Below, in pieces: positions 26,466-34,149 of a DNA stretch of 64,000 bases. Where the stretch lies: positions 11,614-75,613 of the forward strand of contig JBOIDR010000003.1 in assembly GCA_050740695.1 (NCBI GenBank). Reading direction: 5' to 3'. The notes below the pieces were generated by a model. It was not told where the DNA came from and made no database searches. It saw only the letters and a list, made by a program, of their open reading frames with translations. Both the position numbers and the translations under genes were made by a program. Within the stretch, counting starts at the first letter, position 1. Every line of letters begins with the position of its first letter. Origin of the DNA: JACCXJ01 sp050740695 (lineage in GTDB: Bacteria; Pseudomonadota; Gammaproteobacteria; JACCXJ01).

Positions 26466-26533
26466 GGTAGGGACACCCCTTGTGGGTGCCCTGATATCAA
26501 ATGCCGAGGCACCCACAAGGGGTGCCCCTACCC
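26466..26533. repeat. Long interspersed palindrome (GGGGCACCCCTTGTGGGTGC type)
   Basis: Arms of about 25 bases (26466-26490 and 26508-26533) around an AT-richer loop. Related copies are at 30129-30229. This palindrome type recurs in many bacterial genomes as a REP-like element. It sits exactly between a terminator and the preceding gene's stop. Confidence 0.7.
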
Positions 26534-26538
26534 GAGCC

Positions 26539-27723
26539 TCAGCGCCTGAGCGCCGCGACGTAACGCTTGCGGCCGGGGTCGTGGATCACGATCCCGGCGC
26601 CGCGCTTCACAGCGGGAAACTTGTAGTCTTTTAGGGTCAGGTTAATGATCTGGCCCCCCGGCAGGCCTTCGCACACGCCGCGCTCTGTGCTGAAGACCGC
26701 GCATACCTCCTCGGTCTGGCCGCCTGTGAGATCCTGGGCCTCGCAATGACCCAGCGAGCCGTAGAGCGCGCCGTACTCGGCCTTAACGATCTCGCTCGCC
26801 GATGCGATGTCCTCGCCGGCCATGAAACGCAGCCGCTTTTCTGTGCCGACATAGACGCCATCGCCGACCGGTGCCACGATGGTGATCGCGGACTCGTAAC
26901 GATAACCCTGCCGGATCGGATCGAAGCGCTCGGGCAGGTACGGATCCGAATAGAGCAAGTGCTCGCCGACCGCGACCAGTACGCGCCCGTTGTGCTCGGC
27001 GAGGATCTGTCCAGGCGGTGGCGGTTGCTTGAACTGCGTCTCGAGCGACACACCGTAATCGAGGGTGTCCCCGGTATAGGTCGCCTCCGTCGAGGCGTTC
27101 GGGATGAGAAGTGCCCGCTTCAGGGTCTTGCCGTCCGGGCCCGAGAGGTAAATCGCCTTGTAGTACACGGACGGATCCAACGAAACCGCGATCGCGGTGA
27201 ACCGGATCCCGCCTCCGGCCACGATGAGGGAAGCCCTGCCGGTACCGGATTCCTCACCATCCGCGCGCAGGAACGTGAGGGCGTATTGATACCGGCCCCT
27301 CGGCAGCCGCCCGCCAATCTCCGCGGCGAGGGGCTGCTGCGCCGGAGGCGTGATGCCCCAGGGGGAGAGTCGCCCGTCGCGGTATTGCAGCGCCGACACT
27401 CCATCGCAAAGGAACACTACGTCGGGATGGTCCAGGTACTGAGTCTCTTGTCGCGCGAGCCCGCTCGCGACCAATGTGCTCGTCGTGAGATCCGGGTTTA
27501 CTCGGTAGAGCTTGTCGTCCTGCCGATACAGGGACACGTTTGCGCTGCCCCACAGCGAATGCCTCGCCCCGGATTGCAGAAGGGTCCTGCCCGGGCGGCG
27601 CCGTAGCCTCTGCCCGTCGTCGTCGATGACGACATTGACCGCCTCGGCCAGCTCCCCCGGCTTCAAACTCTGCGCCGGGACGGTGTTCCGGATCCCCAGG
27701 AACTGGTCGATGGTCACGCTCAT
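26539..27723 (-). CDS. Tail/neck protein, possibly a DNA-stabilisation or nozzle type
   Basis: 394 codons from MSVTIDQFLGIRNT; this ATG overlaps the previous stop (TGATG). The N-terminal half contains RLRRRPGRTLL and SLYRQDDKLYRVN, the middle has repeated beta strands with Tyr, and the end is a basic GRKRYVAALRR. The opening resembles the packaged-DNA stabilisation and tail-hub proteins of P22-type podoviruses, which close the portal after packaging. That match is from memory of the family and is weak. Position in the tail module supports a structural role. Confidence 0.55.
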   Translation of the reverse strand: MSVTIDQFLGIRNTVPAQSLKPGELAEAVNVVIDDDGQRLRRRPGRTLLQSGARHSLWGSANVSLYRQDDKLYRVNPDLTTSTLVASGLARQETQYLDHPDVVFLCDGVSALQYRDGRLSPWGITPPAQQPLAAEIGGRLPRGRYQYALTFLRADGEESGTGRASLIVAGGGIRFTAIAVSLDPSVYYKAIYLSGPDGKTLKRALLIPNASTEATYTGDTLDYGVSLETQFKQPPPPGQILAEHNGRVLVAVGEHLLYSDPYLPERFDPIRQGYRYESAITIVAPVGDGVYVGTEKRLRFMAGEDIASASEIVKAEYGALYGSLGHCEAQDLTGGQTEEVCAVFSTERGVCEGLPGGQIINLTLKDYKFPAVKRGAGIVIHDPGRKRYVAALRR

Positions 27724-28406
27724 CAGGTGATCACCCACAAGAAGGGCCGTTTGATCGCCGCGCCCGCCTCGATGCAAATGAGCGTGGCGCCCCATTTGTG
27801 GGAGGGGCCGTTGGCCGAGGTCAGGGTTTTATCCCCGGTCGCTCCAGCCGTCGCGAGCACACCATCGGCAACGTAGAGGATGCCACCGGCGCCCGGGTCG
27901 TAACGTTCGGTAAACGTGGGTGTGGTACCCGTCGGCGGGCTCGTTGGGCCCGCCGCGTTCCAAACATGGGTCGCCAAGACGACGAGCGAGCCATTGACAG
28001 GTGTAGTCAGCCCGAGCGCGACGGAGCTCGCGCCAAGCCCCGTATTGGTGCTCGGATTGGGGTTGATGGGCGTCGCATCGGCGCCCGAAATCGCGTACAT
28101 GACCCCCTCCGAATCCGCCGCCCCGTGCGTAAACGTGTAGTTCCCGGATTCCGACGCTGCCAGCTTCCAGAAGGCTCTTAGGCCGACCGCGTAGGGGTCC
28201 GCCTCGGAGATTGCAATCGGGAAACCGGTAAGCTGGGTAAAGCCGGTGGGAGGCGTTACCGCGGGCACGGTCTGATCGCCGCCATCCCCGCAGGTCATGA
28301 TCGCGAGCAGGATATCGTTGTTTGCGAGCCCTGCGGGCGCGGTAAAAACGGTGTTGGTTCGATTGCCCAGGGCTATCGAGGTCGTCGCGCGGACCGCAGC
28401 GGCCAT
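27723..28406 (-). CDS. Beta-rich tail structural protein
   Basis: 227 codons starting at the ATG of MAAAVRATTSIAL, which overlaps the previous stop in TGATG. The product is Thr/Gly/Ala-rich with regular strand-like segments (VFTAPAGLANNDILLAIMTC, TFTHGAADSEG), typical of small jelly-roll fibre or decoration proteins. The end overlaps the next gene. No catalytic motif seen. Confidence 0.6.
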   Translation of the reverse strand: MAAAVRATTSIALGNRTNTVFTAPAGLANNDILLAIMTCGDGGDQTVPAVTPPTGFTQLTGFPIAISEADPYAVGLRAFWKLAASESGNYTFTHGAADSEGVMYAISGADATPINPNPSTNTGLGASSVALGLTTPVNGSLVVLATHVWNAAGPTSPPTGTTPTFTERYDPGAGGILYVADGVLATAGATGDKTLTSANGPSHKWGATLICIEAGAAIKRPFLWVIT

Positions 28407-28777
28407 CAGCGCGTCCCGGCCAGAGAGAACGTCACGTCCGCGAGCGTCGCATCCGGACTCGCGGGCGCGATCAGCTTGAGCGCGTCCCCGATCCCGAAGA
28501 CCCGGCTCTGCGCCATGATGAAGGTCGCCACAGTCCCGCCGGCCGCGAAACGGATGGTGCCGACGCTCACACCGTTGCGCTGCACATCGATGTCCGTTTG
28601 TGCGGTCGCGGCTGTGCCGGCCCGGCCGCGGCTTCCCCTGAGACCCGCAGGAAACCACACCCGCCGCGGGAACTCGTAGTGGCAGAGGACGAGACTTGCG
28701 GTCGGCGCCCCGGTACACATGGCGCCCACGTCATAAGGCGCCTCGCCTTTCGGAAAACCGTCGAGCCCCCGGTTCAT
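28406..28777 (-). CDS. Small phage structural protein
   Basis: 123 codons: MNRGLDGFPKGEAPYDVG at the start, followed by a Thr/Ala/Gly-rich half (VGTIRFAAGGTVATFIMAQS). Translationally coupled to both neighbours. The middle resembles short collagen-free fibre adaptors seen in phages, with a role in the tail or baseplate inferred from position. Confidence 0.55.
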   Translation of the reverse strand: MNRGLDGFPKGEAPYDVGAMCTGAPTASLVLCHYEFPRRVWFPAGLRGSRGRAGTAATAQTDIDVQRNGVSVGTIRFAAGGTVATFIMAQSRVFGIGDALKLIAPASPDATLADVTFSLAGTR

Positions 28778-28779
28778 GC

Positions 28780-29193
28780 CTAGAAGTCCGCACCCTGGGC
28801 CGAGACGTGGAGCCCCGCCGCGATCGTCGTTCCTATAGTGATGTTGAGCTTGTAGCCGGCAGGCAGGAGAAGCCCATCGGGGATGGCAACCTCACCATTC
28901 GTTAGTGCGGCTACTTCGGACAGGGTAGTCGCGGCGACGGTTTCCTCGTGGTAGAGGCTGTTGTTTGCTGCGGTCGCGTTGGTGCTGCCGTTGTTCGTGA
29001 AGACCCGCAGGACCGTGGCCACGTTCGTGCCCTTGGCCTTGTAGCGGATCTTGTCCACCCGCGCGCCGTTCGCCCCGGCCGTGAAGATCGTGACTACTGT
29101 CCCGGTGCCATCCTTGGCAGTGTTGGCGGTAGCGATCTCTCCCCAGGAGAGAACGGGGGTGAGGCCAAATATCGGGGATGTGTTTGCGGGCAT
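28780..29193 (-). CDS. Small phage structural protein
   Basis: 137 codons, rich in Thr, Ala, Asn and Val, with strands such as VVTIFTAGANGARVDKIRYK and a hydrophobic end. Looks like a compact beta-sandwich decoration or tail protein. Separated from the next gene by 2 bases and from the previous one by 7, so part of the same transcript. Confidence 0.55.
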   Translation of the reverse strand: MPANTSPIFGLTPVLSWGEIATANTAKDGTGTVVTIFTAGANGARVDKIRYKAKGTNVATVLRVFTNNGSTNATAANNSLYHEETVAATTLSEVAALTNGEVAIPDGLLLPAGYKLNITIGTTIAAGLHVSAQGADF

Positions 29194-29200
29194 GGCCCTT

Positions 29201-29392
29201 CTACCTCAGATTCCGTGCGGCGTAGAGTTTTCCTGCCGCCGTTTCGCCCGCATTGGCGAGCTTGATCGTGCCGGCCTGGTCGGGGAGCGTGAAAGTCCGA
29301 GCCGCGGTCAGGCCCGCGCTGTCGAACGTGGCCTTGGCGATGCGGAAGGTGTTCCGCAGCGTCCCGATGATATCGGAGAAAACCGCCATCAC
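29201..29392 (-). CDS. Short phage protein
   Basis: 63 codons. The second half (TFTLPDQAGTIKLAN) matches a short motif often found at the base of phage tail fibres. It may be an adaptor or a remnant of a longer fibre. Cotranscribed with neighbours. Confidence 0.5.
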   Translation of the reverse strand: MMAVFSDIIGTLRNTFRIAKATFDSAGLTAARTFTLPDQAGTIKLANAGETAAGKLYAARNLR

Positions 29393-29402
29393 TCAGCCCT
29401 CA

Positions 29403-30086
29403 TCAGGCCGGGGTGTCGTAATCGACTTCGATGCGCGCGCTACCCGCGGACGCGCCGCCCGCGCTATAGGTGGCGATGAGCGCCTCCGCACCCTGAGCCG
29501 CCTTCCCGGGATGGACGATAAACACCGTCCCGGCCGGCTGCGTCAGATCCACATCCGTCGCGCCCATGTACTTCGAGGTCGTACCCGAGATCCCGATCGA
29601 AACCGAGGGCGTGCCGTCGAACGGGGTATCAATAGTGATGCGCACCTCGTTGTTGACATCGTTTGCCCCGGTCGTGAACATCGCCAACGGGGAGCTGGAG
29701 TTGAACGCGAGGGTCGTGGTGTCCACCTTCTTGGCCAGGGCGGTGTTTCCGGCGGAGACCCACGACAGCACACCGCTGCCGTCGGTCTTGAGTACCTGGT
29801 CCGGCGTCCCGTCGTCCACCGGTAAGGTGAGCACGACGGCCGCGCCCATTCCCGACGCCGGGCGTTGCAGGCTGTACTTCCAATCGGCGCCAGACCCCGC
29901 GGCGTCGCTATTGATCTCTAGGATCTCCCCCGAGACCTTCACCTTGCTCGCGGTGATCTCGGCATCGGCGCTGTCGCCGGAATTCCGCACCAGTAGGTGC
30001 CCCGAGCTGTTCTTGAGCCTAACGCCGCTGAGTCCGACCTTGATGTAAGCGCCGAGTGTCCCGGCCAAGTCTTGCCACAGTGCCAT
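29403..30086 (-). CDS. Tail fibre-like protein
   Basis: 227 codons. Begins MALWQDLAGTLGAYIKVGLS, followed by the repeat-like VRLKNSSGHLLVRNSGDSAD and the phrase DQVLKTDGSGVLSWVSAG, which is frequent in phage tail-fibre shafts. The C-terminal half is a Thr/Gly-rich beta region. First gene after the endolysin gene, from which it is separated by a terminator and a repeat cluster. Confidence 0.6.
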   Translation of the reverse strand: MALWQDLAGTLGAYIKVGLSGVRLKNSSGHLLVRNSGDSADAEITASKVKVSGEILEINSDAAGSGADWKYSLQRPASGMGAAVVLTLPVDDGTPDQVLKTDGSGVLSWVSAGNTALAKKVDTTTLAFNSSSPLAMFTTGANDVNNEVRITIDTPFDGTPSVSIGISGTTSKYMGATDVDLTQPAGTVFIVHPGKAAQGAEALIATYSAGGASAGSARIEVDYDTPA

Positions 30087-30104
30087 GAGATGATCTCCTG
30101 AAAT

Positions 30105-30127
30105 GAAAAAGGCGCCGGGTGGCGCCT
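30105..30127 (-). terminator. Intrinsic terminator
   Basis: Minus-strand stem AGGCGCC, ACCC loop, GGCGCCT, then TTTTTC. It follows the endolysin gene in the direction of transcription and precedes the tail-fibre-like gene. Confidence 0.7.
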
Positions 30128-30128
30128 T

Positions 30129-30229
30129 GTAGGGGCACCCCCCGTGGGTGCCCGGTTAATTCCCGTAGGGGGCACCCCTTGTGGGTGCCCCGGTATCGGT
30201 ATCAGGGCGCCCACAAGGGGCGCCCCTAC
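30129..30229. repeat. Cluster of interspersed palindromic repeats
   Basis: Two direct copies (30129-30154 and 30165-30191) and one inverted copy (30205-30229) of the GTAGGGGCACCCCTTGTGGG element also seen at 26466-26533. Located between a terminator and the endolysin stop. Confidence 0.7.
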
Positions 30230-30240
30230 GACATCTTTAT

Positions 30241-30846
30241 CTAAGCGACGACTTTCGCGCCGACGAATGTCGCGTAGGCCCTGGCCAGCTTCCCGTCGTA
30301 ATCGTTCTTCCGAAACGCCGGCCCGTTGTAGAGCGCGAAACGCGCCCAATCCAGCTCGCGCAGGGCCACGACGAACCCCCTCGACTTGAGAAAATGGCAG
30401 AAGGCATCAAGGTGTTTCTGCTCGTCGATGTTCATCGCCATGTAGAACGATTCCACGTCGGGGTACATGCACAAGCGATGATTGGAGCCCATGATCTGGA
30501 ACTTCCCGTAGCTCGCCGATTTCAAGGCCGCGGCCCGATCGAGCGCGATCGCCGCATCCAGCCGGGCGAGCTCCCCGGCCCCGCGTGCGTCTGCGTTCTT
30601 GCCCCTGGCATAGTGCTGCCTGGTCCATTTCGGGTAGCTCAAGTTCGGATGAGTCCTTGCAAACTTGCCTTCGGTCAACCGGTGAAAATGGTGGCCCTCG
30701 AATAACACTCTGACTCGCCCATCGCTCAGAAACCCGCCGAGCGGCGCCTCGACCGCGGCGACCGCGCGCAGGGCGGCGACCTGGCACTGAAGGCGTCTAG
30801 CCGCGTCCAAAAAGTCTGCGTCCGTCAGTATCCTCTTGGTTGTCAT
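30241..30846 (-). CDS. Endolysin, N-acetylmuramidase family
   Basis: 201 codons. Carries the family signatures of the DUF3380 muramidases: AVAAVEAPLGGFLSDGRVRV with the likely catalytic Glu, FEGHHFHRL, the substrate-groove phrase YPKWTRQHYARG, and SYGKFQIMGSNHRLC. It would cleave the MurNAc-GlcNAc bond in peptidoglycan at lysis. No signal peptide, so export should need a holin; a holin-like gene is at 41704-41880. It sits among tail genes, far from the other lysis-type genes. The start overlaps the upstream gene by 4 bases (ATGA). Confidence 0.85.
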   Translation of the reverse strand: MTTKRILTDADFLDAARRLQCQVAALRAVAAVEAPLGGFLSDGRVRVLFEGHHFHRLTEGKFARTHPNLSYPKWTRQHYARGKNADARGAGELARLDAAIALDRAAALKSASYGKFQIMGSNHRLCMYPDVESFYMAMNIDEQKHLDAFCHFLKSRGFVVALRELDWARFALYNGPAFRKNDYDGKLARAYATFVGAKVVA

Positions 30847-31289
30847 TGCTGTACCTGTAAGATGACGATACCCGCGCCCTGGGAAGCACCGCCCCCGGGC
30901 GTGATCGTCAAGAATAAAACCGTTGCGGTGGCGTAACGATGGTTCGGGCTTGCGAGATAGCTGCCGACCTCGCCGGGCGCGTTGCTGCCGGCCGGCATCA
31001 ACCTGCCCGGATCGTCCGCATCTCCGATCTGAAGCGCCGGGCCCGTGCCGTCGAAGGCCGTGAAGATGTGTATCCCCGTACCGTAGACCGTTTTCTCGGC
31101 CGGCACCGTCAACAGGGTCTTCGGCGTCGCGTCCCCGAAGGCGAACGGGATCTCGATGACTCCCGCGCCCGATGGGCCTGCGGGGCCCGGAGGTCCCGCC
31201 GGCCCCTGGGCCGCGACCTCCACGATCTCTATCTCCTGGGATGGGACGATCACGAGGGTTCCCTCTATGACCGTTAGGATCTCGTCCAT
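30843..31289 (-). CDS. Tail protein with short collagen-like segment
   Basis: 148 codons. Residues 28-42 are a collagen-like run (GPAGPPGPAGPSG), preceded by a strand-rich N-terminal piece and followed by a beta-rich globular domain (GTGIHIFTAFDGTGPALQIG). Collagen-like triplets are common in phage fibres as trimerisation spacers. Coupled to both neighbours by 1-4 base overlaps. Confidence 0.65.
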   Translation of the reverse strand: MDEILTVIEGTLVIVPSQEIEIVEVAAQGPAGPPGPAGPSGAGVIEIPFAFGDATPKTLLTVPAEKTVYGTGIHIFTAFDGTGPALQIGDADDPGRLMPAGSNAPGEVGSYLASPNHRYATATVLFLTITPGGGASQGAGIVILQVQQ

Positions 31290-31873
31290 CAGCGCGTAAA
31301 AGCTCCCTCGAAGAACTTCCGCACCGCGCCCGCGCTATCTATCAGATCAAATTCGTGAACACCTTGCGTGAGGGTGAGCGCTATGGCTTGCGCTGCCGTG
31401 ATCACGAAACGGATAGTTCCCGCCGTGCCCCCGAGGAAGACACCCCCGTTCGAGGTGGTGAGATCCAGGGCCGGCGAGGCATCCGTTTCCTTCGCGCGGA
31501 ACTGCATCCGTGCCGTATAGCCGGTCAGGTCGACGGGTTTGCCGTTATCGGCGACCCCGCCGGACACGTAAGGATCATAGGCCGATGTATCGATCCCGAT
31601 CGTGAAGTTGTCGGCATCCAGCACGGCGACCGTGTAGGCGCGGTTGGCGCCTTGCTCCATGCCCTTCAACCTGGTGATGAACACGGTGGCCCCGGATAGG
31701 AACCCATGTCCCGGCGCCGTTACCTTGCCCGGATCCGCCTTGCTGATGGCGGTGATGGCGCGCTTCACCGTGGGGCTCCGGCGATACGTCAAGGTCCGAT
31801 CGAGCCCCGCGCGGCGCGGGATCTCGATGTTCACGACCGCAACCTGGCCGATGATAATTGGGGGGCAAGACAT
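31289..31873 (-). CDS. Baseplate/tail protein with FCCH-like beta domain
   Basis: 194 codons. Residues 36-105 (AITAISKADPGKVTAPGHGF, then NRAYTVAVLDADNFTIGIDT) match a beta domain that phage annotations often describe as FCCH-like. The remainder is a beta-rich region with RMQFRAKETDA and FDLIDSAGAVRKFFEGAF. No enzyme motif. Located at the head-to-tail side of the tail cluster. Confidence 0.6.
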   Translation of the reverse strand: MSCPPIIIGQVAVVNIEIPRRAGLDRTLTYRRSPTVKRAITAISKADPGKVTAPGHGFLSGATVFITRLKGMEQGANRAYTVAVLDADNFTIGIDTSAYDPYVSGGVADNGKPVDLTGYTARMQFRAKETDASPALDLTTSNGGVFLGGTAGTIRFVITAAQAIALTLTQGVHEFDLIDSAGAVRKFFEGAFTR

Positions 31874-32082
31874 TATCGGCTCGCTGCTGCTCTCGGGTGA
31901 CTTATTTTCCCGTCACCCTCCTCTTGAAGGCTCACCTCAGCCAAGTTTGCTACCGTCTTTGATAGCACCGCGATGTCGCGCAGCAGGCTCGGGGTGGCTT
32001 CGGTGTGCACCATGAGGGCGGCCTTGCGGGAAAGATCGTCGACGTAGCGGTCGATCGTGATAACGTGGTGACGGTCGATCAT
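31873..32082 (-). CDS. Small phage protein of unknown function
   Basis: 69 codons: an N-terminal strand (HHVITIDRYVDDL) followed by a predicted helix (LLRDIAVLSKTVANLAEVSL). Its start is a few bases from the upstream stop and it ends on the next start, so it is cotranscribed and coupled. I do not recognise it. Confidence 0.55.
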   Translation of the reverse strand: MIDRHHVITIDRYVDDLSRKAALMVHTEATPSLLRDIAVLSKTVANLAEVSLQEEGDGKISHPRAAASR

Positions 32083-32085
32083 GAG

Positions 32086-32268
32086 TCAGTGCATCACGTT
32101 ATGGACGATCACCATGGCTTCGCAGTAAAGCACATACGTCCTGTGACACCAGCACACGCCATCGACGTTGACGAGGTGCTCGCGTCCAAACATCGGCGTG
32201 ACGTGAATGGCCTCTAGCATTTCGGGTTCGTCCCGGTCGGTATCGAACGTCCCCGACCACTCAGCCAT
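32086..32268 (-). CDS. Small His/Cys-containing phage protein
   Basis: 60 codons. The pattern HVTPMFGREHLVNVDGVCWC followed by a C-terminal VIVHN resembles a common small phage protein in which His and Cys residues may bind a metal. Function unknown. Overlaps the upstream gene by 8 bases. Confidence 0.55.
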   Translation of the reverse strand: MAEWSGTFDTDRDEPEMLEAIHVTPMFGREHLVNVDGVCWCHRTYVLYCEAMVIVHNVMH

Positions 32269-32542
32269 CGCTAGGAGAAAGCTCGAAGTAATTCGTGTCC
32301 GCTTTCCGGAATTTGTCGAGGTTCAGGTCGTTGAGCTGAGGAATAGCGGAGTAATCCACGTTCCCCTTGCGGCTCTTCCGTGTAGCGAGCACTCCGAAGC
32401 CGAACGCCGACTCGTTACCGAGCAGGCCAACCAAGGCCGTCTTGGCATTTTCTAGTGCTTTTTCTGCCGGCCCGAATGCCTTCTTGGCTTTAAGCCAGTC
32501 TGCGGCGGCCTTCTTCCAGGCCGCATCTTTCCTCTCTTTCAT
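32261..32542 (-). CDS. Small phage protein, coiled coil plus conserved C-terminal motif
   Basis: 93 codons. Residues 1-45 form a Lys/Ala/Glu-rich helix. After that comes FGFGVLATRKSRKGNVDYSA, a motif (KGxVDYxxIP) known from the C-termini of phage recombination-associated proteins and small neighbours of YqaJ exonucleases. Whether it takes part in recombination here is unclear because it lies in the head-tail cluster. Confidence 0.55.
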   Translation of the reverse strand: MKERKDAAWKKAAADWLKAKKAFGPAEKALENAKTALVGLLGNESAFGFGVLATRKSRKGNVDYSAIPQLNDLNLDKFRKADTNYFELSPSDG

Positions 32543-32588
32543 CGTTTCTCCTCTTTCCGCCCCAAGTGATACGCCTACCCTGTGATGG

Positions 32589-33248
32589 TCAGTACCGCGC
32601 CCGCACCCTGCGCGGGCCGCGCGCCATCTCGCGCCTGAGCAAGTCGCGCCTAGAGTCGAGCCTCGGGCCGACCTTGTTTGTGAAATAGACGGCCCATCGA
32701 TCGCTTTTCGCCTGGTCGTAGGCGTCGGCGTCCTGCTTCAGGTAGGCGAGGTGGCACATCCAATCGAGCAGGACGAAGTGGTCTTTTTGCTGGATCTCGG
32801 GCTCATCGCTGCCCTGATGAATGTCCTCGAGCGGTAAGCGCCCGACCTCCAGGAGGAGCTTGTCCGCTGCGACCGGGATCGGGACCAGGGTGATGAAGCC
32901 CGTCATGGGCTCTATCCACCCCTCCGGCGTGCCGGTCTCCGTCTCCCAACCGGCCCGGTATTCGTCGAGCGTATCGCGCTCGAAATCGCGGAGTGGGTGT
33001 TCTTGCGAGGCGAGCTTCACTCTATTCACGAAGAGCACCGAGCCCTGCAGCGCGTAGGTCGGTTGATTCGCCGTCACGTTGATCTGGCAAACCGAGGCGG
33101 TCGCGTTATCTACGATCGGGACCCTGCGGCAATACTCCCTGATGGCCTCGCTCCGATAGGATCTAACGTCTTCGGCGGACCAGAGGAACGGCGCGACTTT
33201 GTCATCGACGCGGCCACGAAATGCGCAGTCGATCTCGTCCGCGGTCAT
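32589..33248 (-). CDS. Head-tail adaptor-like protein
   Basis: 219 codons, mixed alpha/beta with a basic C-terminal tail (REMARGPRRVRARY). The central part (YALQGSVLFVNRVKLASQEH, then LLLEVGRLPLEDI) resembles adaptors that bind below the portal in podoviruses. It lies downstream of the capsid genes, the expected place. The start overlaps the previous stop (ATGA). The adaptor role is inferred from shape and place. Confidence 0.6.
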   Translation of the reverse strand: MTADEIDCAFRGRVDDKVAPFLWSAEDVRSYRSEAIREYCRRVPIVDNATASVCQINVTANQPTYALQGSVLFVNRVKLASQEHPLRDFERDTLDEYRAGWETETGTPEGWIEPMTGFITLVPIPVAADKLLLEVGRLPLEDIHQGSDEPEIQQKDHFVLLDWMCHLAYLKQDADAYDQAKSDRWAVYFTNKVGPRLDSRRDLLRREMARGPRRVRARY

Positions 33249-33568
33249 GGCTTCCTCGGTTTCGGCAGCCTCACCGGCCGCCCGTCCTGATCAGCCGGTT
33301 CCGAACCCGTTTCGATCCGGGGGGTCCAGGGGGGACCCCCCGGGTCCCCATGATCAGGAGCCGGTTTCCGATCCGGTTGCTGCACGATCTCCCACACTGA
33401 CGGGAAGCGCGCGAGTTGCGTTGCTACGGCTATGGGGACGAGCTGCACGTCCCCCTCGCCATACCACACTGTTCTGGTGTGGCAAACGGTGTCGTATTTG
33501 AGCGTCTTCGAGCCCACGTAGCGCACCGCGACCTTTTCCGCTGATTCGATATTCGGTACCGGCTTCAC
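33245..33568 (-). CDS. Small head protein of unknown function
   Basis: 107 codons from a GTG start chosen because GGAGGG lies 5 bases upstream. Begins VKPVPNIESAEKVAVRYVGS, with a beta-rich N-terminal half containing CHTRTVWYGEGDVQLV, and ends in a Pro/Gly/Asp-rich tail that includes a hairpin-forming GGGGGGTCC DNA stretch. Head-completion role inferred from neighbours only. Confidence 0.55.
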   Translation of the reverse strand: MKPVPNIESAEKVAVRYVGSKTLKYDTVCHTRTVWYGEGDVQLVPIAVATQLARFPSVWEIVQQPDRKPAPDHGDPGGPPWTPRIETGSEPADQDGRPVRLPKPRKP

Positions 33569-33581
33569 GTCTACCCTCCAC

Positions 33582-33610
33582 AAAAAGCGAGGCCGCCCCG
33601 AGGCGGCCTC
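33582..33610 (-). terminator. Intrinsic terminator
   Basis: Minus-strand stem GAGGCCGCC, TCGG loop, GGCGGCCTC, then GCTTTTTG. It lies between the decoration-like protein gene and the next head gene. Confidence 0.8.
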
Positions 33611-33640
33611 CAACAGCAAGGTCCTACAACAGACAGGCGT

Positions 33641-34042
33641 TTAGATGCCTTCGTAGACGTAATCCACGACGGCCTCGATGACTCCGGTCGCGGCGGCACC
33701 GCCGACGGTGGCGATGATCCACGTGTCCTTCAGGAACCGTTTCGGAGAGGCCATGCGGTTGTTCCCGGCCGCGTTCGTCGCGGTGGCGGCGAGAAAGTAA
33801 GCGTCATCGGTGGTCCCGCCGTCCTCCTTGTATCCCCACTTCACCGTGGTCGAGGCCCCGAGGGCCGCGTTGATGAAGCGCGCATCGTGAACTACCGATC
33901 CCGCGGGGATCAGCGCGACCTTTACGAAGTCGGCCACAGCCGCCGCGGCGAGCGTGAAGGTCTTCCATTGGGTTGTCAGGTTGCCCCAGGTTCCGCCCGG
34001 GACCAGTTGCCGGGTCAGCCCGGAGTTCGAGATTTCAGCCAT
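33641..34042 (-). CDS. Capsid decoration-like protein
   Basis: 133 codons, Ala/Thr/Gly-rich with clear strands (WKTFTLAAAAVADFVKVALI and VIEAVVDYVYEG). It directly follows the major capsid gene, the usual place of a decoration or head-fibre protein, and has a compact beta-sandwich look. No other motif. Confidence 0.6.
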   Translation of the reverse strand: MAEISNSGLTRQLVPGGTWGNLTTQWKTFTLAAAAVADFVKVALIPAGSVVHDARFINAALGASTTVKWGYKEDGGTTDDAYFLAATATNAAGNNRMASPKRFLKDTWIIATVGGAAATGVIEAVVDYVYEGI

Positions 34043-34077
34043 GAGAGTTCTCCAATAAAGAAATCGGGAAGTCCCCC

Positions 34078-34125
34078 GGCGACTAGCCCGACTTGCCCGA
34101 ATCGGCTAAGTCGGGCTAGGTCGCC
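34078..34125. repeat. Long hairpin between capsid genes
   Basis: Arms GGCGACTAGCCCGACTT (34078-34094) and AAGTCGGGCTAGGTCGCC (34108-34125), with one bulged base. No long T-run follows. It may act as a terminator or as an RNA-processing or stability element between the major capsid gene and the decoration-like gene. Confidence 0.6.
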
Positions 34126-34149
34126 GCCAGGGGATCTATTGCCCTACTG

